From Bacillota bacterium (GTDB lineage Bacteria > Bacillota_A > Clostridia > Peptostreptococcales > Anaerovoracaceae): DNA of 5,337 nucleotides. The stretch is taken from contig JAFRWH010000056.1 in NCBI GenBank assembly GCA_017438085.1, positions 1 to 5,337 on the forward strand, in the 5' to 3' direction. Under the pieces are notes generated by a model, which was not told the origin of the DNA, searched no databases, and saw only the letters and a program-made list of their open reading frames with translations. The stretch's first letter is position 1. Every line of letters begins with the position of its first letter. The translations under genes and the position numbers were made by a program. Of this stretch, positions 1 to 5,337 are shown piece after piece.

Positions 1-237
1 ATGACCGGCGAGCAGTATGACGAGCTGAAGGACATGACCCAGAAGATCACAAAGATCGTTGCTGACGACTTTGCAGAAAAAGGCATGGAGCTTTACGACA
101 TCAAGTTCGAATTCGGCTACGACGCAGACGGCAAGGTAATGCTCATCGACGAGATCGCTTCCGGCAACATGCGCGTTTACAAGGACGGCGAGTACATCCA
201 GCCCCTGGAGCTCTCCAAGCTGTTCTTCGCAAAGTAG
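1..237 (+). CDS. purC: SAICAR synthetase (PurC), C-terminal part only
   Basis: This is the last 78 codons of phosphoribosylaminoimidazole-succinocarboxamide synthase. The cytosolic enzyme condenses CAIR with aspartate, using ATP, to form SAICAR. The visible part carries the family's second signature, LYDIKFEFG (visible residues 31-39), then a conserved acidic DEI (50-52) and a downstream Arg (58) in the stretch where the family usually reads DE-x-SPD-x-x-R. Here it reads DEIASGNMR, a variant form of that loop. The whole family is about 230-300 residues, so the Met at base 1 is most likely internal and the gene enters from the left edge; upstream sequence is needed to show this. It ends in TAG. 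It is followed by a 95-nt gap with a hairpin and then the purF-like gene, fitting a pur cluster. Family assignment is confident; the intactness of the gene is unseen. Confidence 0.88.
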   Translation: MTGEQYDELKDMTQKITKIVADDFAEKGMELYDIKFEFGYDADGKVMLIDEIASGNMRVYKDGEYIQPLELSKLFFAK

Positions 238-260
238 TTTATTAAAACAAAGATCGATTC

Positions 261-296
261 CGGCCGGGCTGGGCTTAAGCTCCCCGGCCGTGTTTT
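261..296 (+). terminator. GC-rich hairpin with T-run between purC and purF
   Basis: A perfect 8-bp stem (CGGCCGGG at 261-268 pairing with CCCGGCCG at 283-290) encloses a 14-nt loop and is followed by TGTTTT (291-296). This looks like an intrinsic terminator or attenuator, though the T-run is short and interrupted and the loop is long. It may only partly stop transcription or may protect the purC transcript end. The rest of the 238-332 gap shows no clear promoter and no recognisable PurR box. Confidence 0.5.
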
Positions 297-321
297 ACCG
301 TTATATCACGACCATAAGAAC

Positions 322-327
322 AGGAGG
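322..327 (+). promoter_or_regulatory. Ribosome binding site fixing the purF-like start
   Basis: AGGAGG lies 5 nt before the ATG at 333. An in-frame TAA at 315-317 precedes it, so no longer start is possible. This matters because the resulting N-terminus is Met-Gly-Gly, without the Cys that normally follows Met in PurF. Confidence 0.85.
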
Positions 328-332
328 TCCAT

Positions 333-1775
333 ATGGGAGGTTTTTTCGGAGTCAGCTCTAAAAGAGACTGCCTCGGAGATGTTTTTTTTGGCGTAGACTA
401 TCATTCTCACCTGGGTACCAAGCTCGCCGGCATGGCAGCATATGATCCCGAGATAGGTCTGCAGAGAGAAATACACAACATTTCCGACAATCCTTTCCGC
501 AGCAAATTCACCCATGTCTTCCACGACATGAAGGCCACATCTGCAATAGGCTGCATCAGCGATACCGATCCCCAGCCCCTGCTGGTCCGGTCAGGTTTTG
601 CTACCTATGCCATCTGCATGACCGGCCTCATCAACAACGCTCAGGAGCTCATAGACAAGTATCTTGCCACCGGCATAGGCTATTTTGATGTTATGACCGG
701 CGGAAAAGTGAATTCCACAGAGCTTCTGGCATCCCTTATCAACGAAAAGGACAGCTTTGCGGAGGGCATAAAATTCGCCCACCAGGCCATCGAAGGCACC
801 GCAAGCATACTTATATTGAGAGACGACGGTCACATAATAGCCGCCAGAGACCGCTACGGCATCCTGCCCGTGATCATCTGCAGGAACGAAGATGGTTTTG
901 CCGTCACCATGGAGGATTTCGCAGCCGAAAAGCTGGGCTACGAATACTATCAGGAGCTGGGTCCGGGAGAAGTTGTGGACATAAGCCCTGAAGGCATCAC
1001 CCGCCTTGTGGAGCCCGGAAAGAAGAAGCGCATCTGCGCCTTCCTCTGGAGCTACTACGGCTACCCCACCTCCACCTACGAAGGCGTGAACGTGGAGACT
1101 ATGCGCTACCGCAACGGACGCATCATGGCTCAGACCGACGAAAAGAACGGCGTCGCTCAGGACATCGACTATGTTGGCGGCGTCCCCGACAGCGGCACAC
1201 CCCACGCCATAGGCTATGCCAACGAGAGCCACAAGCCCTTTGCAAGAGCTTTCATCAAGTACACTCCCACCTGGTCGAGAAGCTTCACTCCTCCTAACCA
1301 GAAGGAAAGGGACCGCATAGCGAAAATGAAGCAGCTGCCTGTTAAGGAGCTCATCGAAGACAAGAATCTGCTTTTCGTGGATGACTCCATAGTCCGCGGC
1401 ACTCAGCTGAGAGAGACTGTCGAGTTCCTCTACAACAACGGCGCAAAGTCAGTTCACATCCGCTCCGCCTGCCCGCCCATCATGTTCAAGTGCAAATACC
1501 TGAACTTCAGCAGGGCCAAGAGCGACATGGAGCTGATCGCCCGCAGGGTCATAATGGATCTGGAAGGCGAGGAAGGCGTAAAGCACATCGACGAATACAG
1601 CGACGGCAGCACCGAAAGAGGCAAAAAGCTGAAGGAGGCCATCTGCGAAATGATGGGATTCACATCTCTGGAATACCAGAGTCTTGAGGGTGTGATCAAG
1701 GCTATAGGCCTTCCCGAATGCGAGCTGTGCACCTACTGCTGGAGCGGCCGGGAGAACGAGTCTGACGAGCTTTAA
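333..1775 (+). CDS. purF: Amidophosphoribosyltransferase-like protein (PurF family) with degenerate glutaminase domain
   Basis: This 480-residue protein belongs to the PurF family, which makes 5-phosphoribosylamine from PRPP and glutamine-derived ammonia, the first committed step of purine synthesis. Residues 1-230 are an Ntn-type glutamine amidotransferase domain; the rest is a type I phosphoribosyltransferase domain. The PRPP-binding loop [10 protein letters not shown] is intact (348-357), and GVPDS (283-287) matches the B. subtilis-type enzyme. Four cysteines fall where the B. subtilis enzyme binds its 4Fe-4S cluster: Cys235, Cys387, and Cys463/Cys466 in CELCTYC; Cys380 and Cys469 are extra. 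The glutaminase site is missing: the N-terminal nucleophile is Gly2, the HNG oxyanion segment reads CMT (95-97), and the counterparts of E. coli Arg73 and Asp127 look like Ser. About 25 extra residues lie around 406-432. Domain placement is by remembered family alignment. It sits among purine genes, so it probably acts as PurF with ammonia or a partner glutaminase; a regulatory or paralogous role is possible. Confidence 0.85.
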   Translation: MGGFFGVSSKRDCLGDVFFGVDYHSHLGTKLAGMAAYDPEIGLQREIHNISDNPFRSKFTHVFHDMKATSAIGCISDTDPQPLLVRSGFATYAICMTGLINNAQELIDKYLATGIGYFDVMTGGKVNSTELLASLINEKDSFAEGIKFAHQAIEGTASILILRDDGHIIAARDRYGILPVIICRNEDGFAVTMEDFAAEKLGYEYYQELGPGEVVDISPEGITRLVEPGKKKRICAFLWSYYGYPTSTYEGVNVETMRYRNGRIMAQTDEKNGVAQDIDYVGGVPDSGTPHAIGYANESHKPFARAFIKYTPTWSRSFTPPNQKERDRIAKMKQLPVKELIEDKNLLFVDDSIVRGTQLRETVEFLYNNGAKSVHIRSACPPIMFKCKYLNFSRAKSDMELIARRVIMDLEGEEGVKHIDEYSDGSTERGKKLKEAICEMMGFTSLEYQSLEGVIKAIGLPECELCTYCWSGRENESDEL

Positions 1776-1813
1776 AATGCAGGGCATCCGCCCCGATTTT
1801 GCGGCTCCCGCAC

Positions 1814-1842
1814 TTGAAGATAAGGCCACCTTATGATAAAAT
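1814..1842 (+). promoter_or_regulatory. Candidate sigma70-type promoter upstream of purM
   Basis: TTGAAG (1814-1819) and TAAAAT (1837-1842) are separated by 17 nt and match the -35 and -10 consensus at 4/6 and 5/6 positions. A short dyad, ATAAGG/CCTTAT (1820-1825 and 1829-1834), fills the spacer and could be an operator or chance. The -10 overlaps the A-rich start of the hairpin at 1844-1868, so the AT-richness may instead belong to a terminator. Support is from motif matching only. Confidence 0.25.
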
Positions 1843-1843
1843 T

Positions 1844-1869
1844 AAAGCCCCTGGATATCCGGGGCTTTT
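1844..1869 (+). terminator. Intrinsic-terminator-like hairpin between purF and purM
   Basis: AAAGCCCC (1844-1851) pairs perfectly with GGGGCTTT (1861-1868), and GG/CC inside (1853-1854 with 1859-1860) can extend the stem past a single bulged T. An A-rich flank precedes it and the T-run 1866-1869 closes it, so it could work in either direction. It lies 68 nt after the purF-like stop and 29 nt before the purM start. It is the most terminator-like of the three gap hairpins, yet purM must still be transcribed, by read-through or from its own promoter. Weaker dyads (for example GGGC/GCCC at 1782-1785 and 1790-1793) lie in the same gap. Confidence 0.6.
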
Positions 1870-1884
1870 AGCGCGTTTTAAACA

Positions 1885-1890
1885 GAGGAA
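1885..1890 (+). promoter_or_regulatory. Ribosome binding site deciding the purM start
   Basis: GAGGAA lies just upstream of two in-frame ATGs, at 1892 and 1898. Counting from GAGG, spacing is 3 nt to the first and 9 nt to the second, which favours 1898. The two starts differ by two residues only. Confidence 0.5.
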
Positions 1891-1897
1891 AATGAAC

Positions 1898-2941
1898 ATG
1901 AATACAAATTCCAGATCCGAAGCTTACGCTGCAGCCGGCGTGGATATAACCGCAGGATACAAGGCAGTGGAGCTCATGAAAGCCCATATTGCAAGGACCA
2001 TGACTCCGGGCGTCTGCTCTGACATCGGCGGCTTCGGCGGCCTCTTTGAGCTCGACGTAACCGGCATGGAGCGTCCCGTTCTGGTGTCCGGCACTGACGG
2101 CGTGGGGACCAAGCTCAAGATAGCTTTCCTTATGGACAAGCACGATACCGTAGGCATAGACTGCGTTGCCATGTGCGTAAACGACATCATCTGCGTTGGC
2201 GCAAAACCCCTGTTCTTCCTGGACTACATTGCCTGCGGCAAGAACTATCCTGAACGCATCGCTGACATCGTAAAGGGCGTAGCGGAAGGCTGCGTTCAGT
2301 CCGGGGCTGCTCTTATCGGCGGCGAAACCGCTGAGATGCCCGGCTTCTATCCCGAAGACGAGTACGACCTTGCAGGCTACTCCACCGGTGTGGTAGACAG
2401 AAAGAAGATCATCGACAACAAGACCATGAAGGCCGGCGATGTTATAATCGCTCTGCCCTCCTCCGGCGTCCACTCCAATGGCTTCTCCCTGGTCCGCAAG
2501 GTATTCGACATCGAAAATGCGGATCTTAAGAGCCCTGTGGAAGCTCTTGGCGGAAAGTCTCTGGGCGAGACTCTGCTCACACCCACCAAGATCTACGTAA
2601 AACCCGTTCTGGCTCTGCTGGAAGAGGTTCAGGTAAAGGGCATATCCCACATCACAGGCGGCGGCTTCTACGAAAATATCCCAAGAAGCATTCCCGATGG
2701 TCTTGGCGCAAAAATACAGAAGAGCGCAGTCAGAGTGCTGCCCATCTTCAGACTGATACAGGAGACAGGCGGCATCTCCGAGCGCGACATGTTCAACACC
2801 TACAACATGGGCGTTGGCATGAGCATCGTGGTTCCTGCCGAGCAGGCTGAAAAGGCTGTTCAGATACTTCAGATGAACGGCGAAGACGCTTACATCATCG
2901 GCGAGATCATCGAATCCGAAGAAAAGATACAGATAGTTTAA
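1898..2941 (+). CDS. purM: Phosphoribosylformylglycinamidine cyclo-ligase (AIR synthetase, PurM)
   Basis: This 347-residue protein is close to the usual PurM length of about 345. It closes FGAM to 5-aminoimidazole ribonucleotide using ATP, in the cytosol, typically as a dimer. The family pattern is complete: [16 protein letters not shown] (13-28); [11 protein letters not shown], the glycine-rich nucleotide/phosphate region (64-74); VNDI (94-97); [16 protein letters not shown] (136-151); [11 protein letters not shown] (154-164); [10 protein letters not shown] (254-263); and YNMGVGM (302-308). No key segment is missing. The start at 1898 fits the ribosome site spacing; a start at 1892 would add Met-Asn. 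A longer in-frame reading from a TTG at 1799 would run through the hairpin at 1844-1868 and adds residues unlike PurM, so it is not used. The gene follows the purF-like gene after 122 nt and precedes purN. Confidence 0.97.
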   Translation: MNTNSRSEAYAAAGVDITAGYKAVELMKAHIARTMTPGVCSDIGGFGGLFELDVTGMERPVLVSGTDGVGTKLKIAFLMDKHDTVGIDCVAMCVNDIICVGAKPLFFLDYIACGKNYPERIADIVKGVAEGCVQSGAALIGGETAEMPGFYPEDEYDLAGYSTGVVDRKKIIDNKTMKAGDVIIALPSSGVHSNGFSLVRKVFDIENADLKSPVEALGGKSLGETLLTPTKIYVKPVLALLEEVQVKGISHITGGGFYENIPRSIPDGLGAKIQKSAVRVLPIFRLIQETGGISERDMFNTYNMGVGMSIVVPAEQAEKAVQILQMNGEDAYIIGEIIESEEKIQIV

Positions 2942-2946
2942 AGCTG

Positions 2947-2988
2947 CAAGCCGGTACGGATCCACAAAGTCCGGGCCGGCTTGATTTT
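2947..2988 (+). terminator. Bulged hairpin with T-run between purM and purN
   Basis: CAAGCCGG (2947-2954) pairs perfectly with CCGGCTTG (2976-2983). Inside, CGGA (2957-2960) pairs with TCCG (2970-2973) across a 2x2 internal loop. ATTTT follows directly (2984-2988). It starts 6 nt after the purM stop, so it could end or stabilise the upstream transcript. A second small dyad, GCAGG/CCTGC (2999-3003 and 3011-3015), sits just before the purN ribosome site. No clear promoter is seen in this 93-nt gap. Confidence 0.5.
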
Positions 2989-3034
2989 GTGATTATTTGC
3001 AGGCATATGCCCTGCGATAACAGAAAGGACTGTC

Positions 3035-3658
3035 ATGTCTGAAAAGATCAGATACGCAGTGATGGTCAGCGGCGGAGGCACTAATCTCCAGGCCATCATA
3101 GACGCTCAGGCTGCAGGAAAGATTCCCCACGGGGAACTGGCCCTTGTGGTGTCCAATGTCAAGGATGCCTATGCGCTTGAACGTGCAAAAAAGGCCGGGA
3201 TCCCGGCAGTTGCCATCACAAATAAAGGCTTCACCGACCATCAGGCGCTGGAAGAGGAAATGATACGTCAGCTGGATGCTGCAGGCATTGAATTCATAGT
3301 GCTTGCAGGTTTTCTTGCCATACTCAGCGACGATTTCGTAAAGCATTACGATCACAGGATGATCAACATCCACCCCTCTCTCATACCGAGCTTCTGCGGC
3401 GAAGGCTTCTACGGGCTCAAGGTCCACGAAGCAGCTCTGGCCAAGGGAGTCAAGGTCTCCGGGGCTACTGTCCACTATGTGAACGAGATCCCCGACGGGG
3501 GCGAGATAATCCTGCAGAAGGCAGTCAGGGTCTATCCCAACGACACCCCGGAAAAGCTGCAGCTGCGCATCATGAAGCAGGCCGAATGGAAGCTGCTTCC
3601 CAAAGCCACAGAGCTCTGCTGCAAACAGCTGGCAGAGGCAAAAGAAAAAAGCAAATAA
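3035..3658 (+). CDS. purN: Phosphoribosylglycinamide formyltransferase (GAR transformylase, PurN)
   Basis: This 207-residue protein moves a formyl group from 10-formyltetrahydrofolate to GAR, giving FGAR. The length is normal for PurN. SGGGTN (12-17) is the phosphate-binding loop for GAR. The catalytic triad is present: Asn111 and His113 in MINIHPSLIP (109-118), and Asp154 in EIPDGG (151-156), matching E. coli Asn106, His108 and Asp144. The folate-pocket stretch VLAGFLAILS (89-98) is also conserved. The segment FCGEGFYGLKVHEAALAKG (120-138) replaces the E. coli-type KYPGLHTH region and is, as I recall, the common form in Clostridia. AAAGGA (3024-3029) lies 5 nt before the ATG. It uses folate, so the pathway here is PurN-type rather than formate-dependent PurT at this step. 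Confidence 0.97.
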   Translation: MSEKIRYAVMVSGGGTNLQAIIDAQAAGKIPHGELALVVSNVKDAYALERAKKAGIPAVAITNKGFTDHQALEEEMIRQLDAAGIEFIVLAGFLAILSDDFVKHYDHRMINIHPSLIPSFCGEGFYGLKVHEAALAKGVKVSGATVHYVNEIPDGGEIILQKAVRVYPNDTPEKLQLRIMKQAEWKLLPKATELCCKQLAEAKEKSK

Positions 3659-3691
3659 GCTGAAAAGCATGATTATACAAGGAGTTAAGCC

Positions 3692-4474
3692 ATGGATATC
3701 TACGAAGTAAACAAGCTCCCCGAGCTGCTGAAAAAGACCGATTATCAGGGCCGGGGCATCATTATCGGCGCCACCCCGGACGGAAAGAAGGCTGCCGCCG
3801 CATATTTCATCATGGGACGCAGTGCCAACAGCCGCAACAGAGTCTTTGTTGAAAAGGCAAGCCCTGTAAAGAGCGAAAAAGATCCCGAAGTCTTTACCGA
3901 GCCCTTCGACGCCTCCAAGGTGGAGGATCCCAGCCTTATAATATATGCTGCCATCAGACAGTATCAGAACAAGCTTATCGTGACCAACGGAGATCAGACC
4001 GACACGATCTACGACGGCCTTGCCGCGGGCAAGAGCTTCTCCGAAGCTCTGGAGATAAGGCAGTTCGAGCCTGACGCTCCCAACCTCACTCCCCGCATCT
4101 CCGGCATGCTCACCTTCAAAGGAGCGCCCTTCTCCAGCAAAGGACAGGTGCTCAGGGAAGAAGGCAATTTCAGCTACCAGATGAGCATACTTAAGAGCAT
4201 AGATCCCGAAGGTTCCGACTGCGCGCGCTATACCTTCAGCTATCCCGCAAAGCCCGGCCTGGGCCATTTCATCCACACCTATGTGGAGAACGGCAATCCC
4301 CTGCCCACCTTCCAGGGAGAACCCGAGCGCGTCGCCATACCCGATGACATCGACGAATTTGCCGCGCAGATCTGGGACAACCTGGATGAAGCCAACGGCA
4401 TCTCTCTCTACGTCCGCTTCGTTGACCTTAAGACAGGCAAAGCAGAGAACAGACTGTTCAACCGCAATAAGTAA
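3692..4474 (+). CDS. purO: IMP cyclohydrolase, PurO-like (stand-alone)
   Basis: This 260-residue protein belongs to the IMP cyclohydrolase family best known from archaeal PurO, which has an Ntn-hydrolase-like fold and closes FAICAR to IMP, the last pathway step. Recognisable segments are RGIIIG (21-26); [11 protein letters not shown] (42-52), the most diagnostic; [14 protein letters not shown] (96-109); [12 protein letters not shown] (127-138); and [17 protein letters not shown] (195-211). It has no resemblance to the MGS-like cyclohydrolase domain of bifunctional PurH. It is longer than the roughly 200-residue archaeal PurO I recall. AAGGAG (3679-3684) lies 7 nt before the ATG, 33 nt after purN. 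The AICAR transformylase gene starts 11 nt downstream, so the product of one enzyme is the substrate of the next gene's neighbour. The symbol is given by family; some annotations call such genes purH-like. No signal peptide or membrane segment is seen. Confidence 0.88.
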   Translation: MDIYEVNKLPELLKKTDYQGRGIIIGATPDGKKAAAAYFIMGRSANSRNRVFVEKASPVKSEKDPEVFTEPFDASKVEDPSLIIYAAIRQYQNKLIVTNGDQTDTIYDGLAAGKSFSEALEIRQFEPDAPNLTPRISGMLTFKGAPFSSKGQVLREEGNFSYQMSILKSIDPEGSDCARYTFSYPAKPGLGHFIHTYVENGNPLPTFQGEPERVAIPDDIDEFAAQIWDNLDEANGISLYVRFVDLKTGKAENRLFNRNK

Positions 4475-4485
4475 AGGAGACAGAC

Positions 4486-5337
4486 ATGCAAGAATTTGAA
4501 CTCAAATACGGATGCAATCCGAATCAGAAGCCTGCCCGCATCTTCATGGAAGACGGGTCCGATCTGCCCCTTCAGATACTTAACGGCCGTCCCGGCTACA
4601 TCAATTTCCTTGATGCCCTCAACTCCTGGCAGCTGGTGAAGGAGCTCAAGGCGGCAACAGGCAAGCCCTGCGCAGCAAGCTTCAAGCACGTAAGCCCCAC
4701 CTCCGCAGCCCTCGGCAACAAGCTTTCCGACAAGCTCAAGAAAGCCTGCTTCGTGGACGACATCAAAGGACTGGACGACAGCCCCCTGGCCTGCGCCTAT
4801 GCAAGAGCAAGAGGCACCGACCGTCTGTCCTCCTTCGGCGACTGGATCGCCCTCTCCGATGTCTGCGACGTGACCACTGCCCGCATCATCAGACGCGAGG
4901 TATCCGACGGCGTCATCGCTCCCGGCTACGAACCTAAGGCGCTTGAGATGCTTAAGAAAAAGGAGAACGGCGCCTACAACGTCATACAGATCGACCCCGG
5001 CTATGTGCCTCAGGTGCGCGAACGCAAGCAGGTCTTCGGCATAGTTTTCGAACAAGGCCGCAACAATTTCGAGATCAACAGACAGCTTCTGGAGAACATC
5101 GTTACGGAGAACAAGGACCTCCCCGAAGAAGCCATCCAGAACCTGATCATTTCCCTTATAACCCTTAAATACACCCAGTCTAACTCCGTCTGCTTCGCTT
5201 ACGACGGACAGGCCATAGGCGTGGGCGCCGGACAGCAGTCCAGAGTCCACTGCACGAGACTGGCCGGAACCAAGGCCGATACATGGCTGCTCCGCCAGTA
5301 CGACAAGGTCCTGGAGCTGCCCTTCAAGGATGAGATG
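4486..5337 (+). CDS. purH: AICAR formyltransferase, stand-alone (PurH C-terminal domain type), 3' end cut off
   Basis: An open frame of 284 codons runs off the right edge. It matches the transformylase half of PurH, which transfers formyl from 10-formyltetrahydrofolate to AICAR to give FAICAR. Visible segments: [14 protein letters not shown] (6-19); the [19 protein letters not shown] stretch (33-51); [12 protein letters not shown] (64-75) with the catalytic Lys67-His68 pair; [11 protein letters not shown] (near 114-124); [21 protein letters not shown]; and [19 protein letters not shown] toward the visible end. The protein begins directly at the transformylase domain, so the N-terminal MGS-like cyclohydrolase domain is absent, and the PurO-like gene upstream supplies that step. 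AAGGAG (4474-4479), overlapping the preceding TAA, lies 6 nt before the ATG and suggests translational coupling. Stand-alone members are about 390 residues as I recall, so roughly 100 residues should lie beyond the window. Confidence 0.95.
   Translation, partial: MQEFELKYGCNPNQKPARIFMEDGSDLPLQILNGRPGYINFLDALNSWQLVKELKAATGKPCAASFKHVSPTSAALGNKLSDKLKKACFVDDIKGLDDSPLACAYARARGTDRLSSFGDWIALSDVCDVTTARIIRREVSDGVIAPGYEPKALEMLKKKENGAYNVIQIDPGYVPQVRERKQVFGIVFEQGRNNFEINRQLLENIVTENKDLPEEAIQNLIISLITLKYTQSNSVCFAYDGQAIGVGAGQQSRVHCTRLAGTKADTWLLRQYDKVLELPFKDEM

Noticed and set aside
1..3. ATG at the first base as a true gene start
   Set aside because: The 78 residues are only the C-terminal part of PurC, so this Met is most likely internal and the gene continues to the left of the window.
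238..332. PurR-box operator or purine riboswitch upstream of the purF-like gene
   Set aside because: No CCGAAC-type PurBox and no purine-riboswitch-like three-way junction pattern could be seen; the gap is explained by a hairpin and the ribosome site.
1490..1687. Small sense-strand frame of 65 codons inside the purF-like gene, and a similar one at 4281-4499
   Set aside because: Both overlap strongly supported coding sequence in another frame, are low-complexity in charged, Arg-, Pro- or Ser-rich residues, and lack a convincing ribosome binding site.
1799..1897. N-terminal extension of PurM from a TTG at 1799
   Set aside because: The added residues do not resemble PurM, the stretch contains the terminator-like hairpin, and a ribosome site lies just before the ATGs at 1892 and 1898.
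2993..4276. Long antisense open frame (427 codons) over purN and the PurO-like gene
   Set aside because: It lies opposite two well-supported enzymes, resembles no family I recognise, and is explained by codon bias in the sense genes. The same holds for the antisense frames at 591-1232, 1868-2965 and 4408-5250.

Overview
The window is a one-strand block of de novo purine (IMP) biosynthesis genes, all on the + strand. In order they are: the 3' end of purC (1-237), a purF-like gene (333-1775), purM (1898-2941), purN (3035-3658), a PurO-type IMP cyclohydrolase gene (3692-4474), and the 5' part of a stand-alone AICAR formyltransferase gene (4486 to the window end). No RNA gene, mobile element, CRISPR array or long repeat is visible. 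The strong Shine-Dalgarno sites (AGGAGG, AAGGAG), moderate GC content, a predicted Fe-S type PurF and the split PurO/AICAR transformylase arrangement suggest an anaerobic member of the Clostridia (Bacillota). I cannot fix the family or genus.

Pathway logic: PurF makes phosphoribosylamine from PRPP. PurN formylates GAR. PurM closes FGAM to AIR. PurC joins CAIR with aspartate to give SAICAR. The AICAR transformylase makes FAICAR, and the PurO-like protein closes it to IMP. PurD, PurL, PurE and PurB are not in the window, so they must lie upstream, downstream or elsewhere. The last two steps, usually done by one bifunctional PurH, are encoded here by two adjacent genes. The cyclohydrolase is of the type best known from archaeal PurO.

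Layout: the first three intergenic gaps (95, 122 and 93 nt) each hold a GC-rich hairpin followed by a short T-run. The gap before purM also has a candidate promoter. The last two gaps are short (33 and 11 nt), have no convincing hairpin and carry good ribosome binding sites, so purN, the PurO-like gene and the transformylase gene look tightly co-transcribed.

The most unusual point is the PurF-like protein. Its phosphoribosyltransferase half and its likely Fe-S cysteines are present. Its N-terminal glutaminase half, however, has lost the Cys nucleophile (it starts Met-Gly-Gly) and the other classical glutaminase residues. An in-frame stop 18 nt upstream of the start codon rules out a longer start that could restore the Cys. 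This points to an amidophosphoribosyltransferase that uses ammonia or a separate ammonia donor, or to a paralogue with a changed role.
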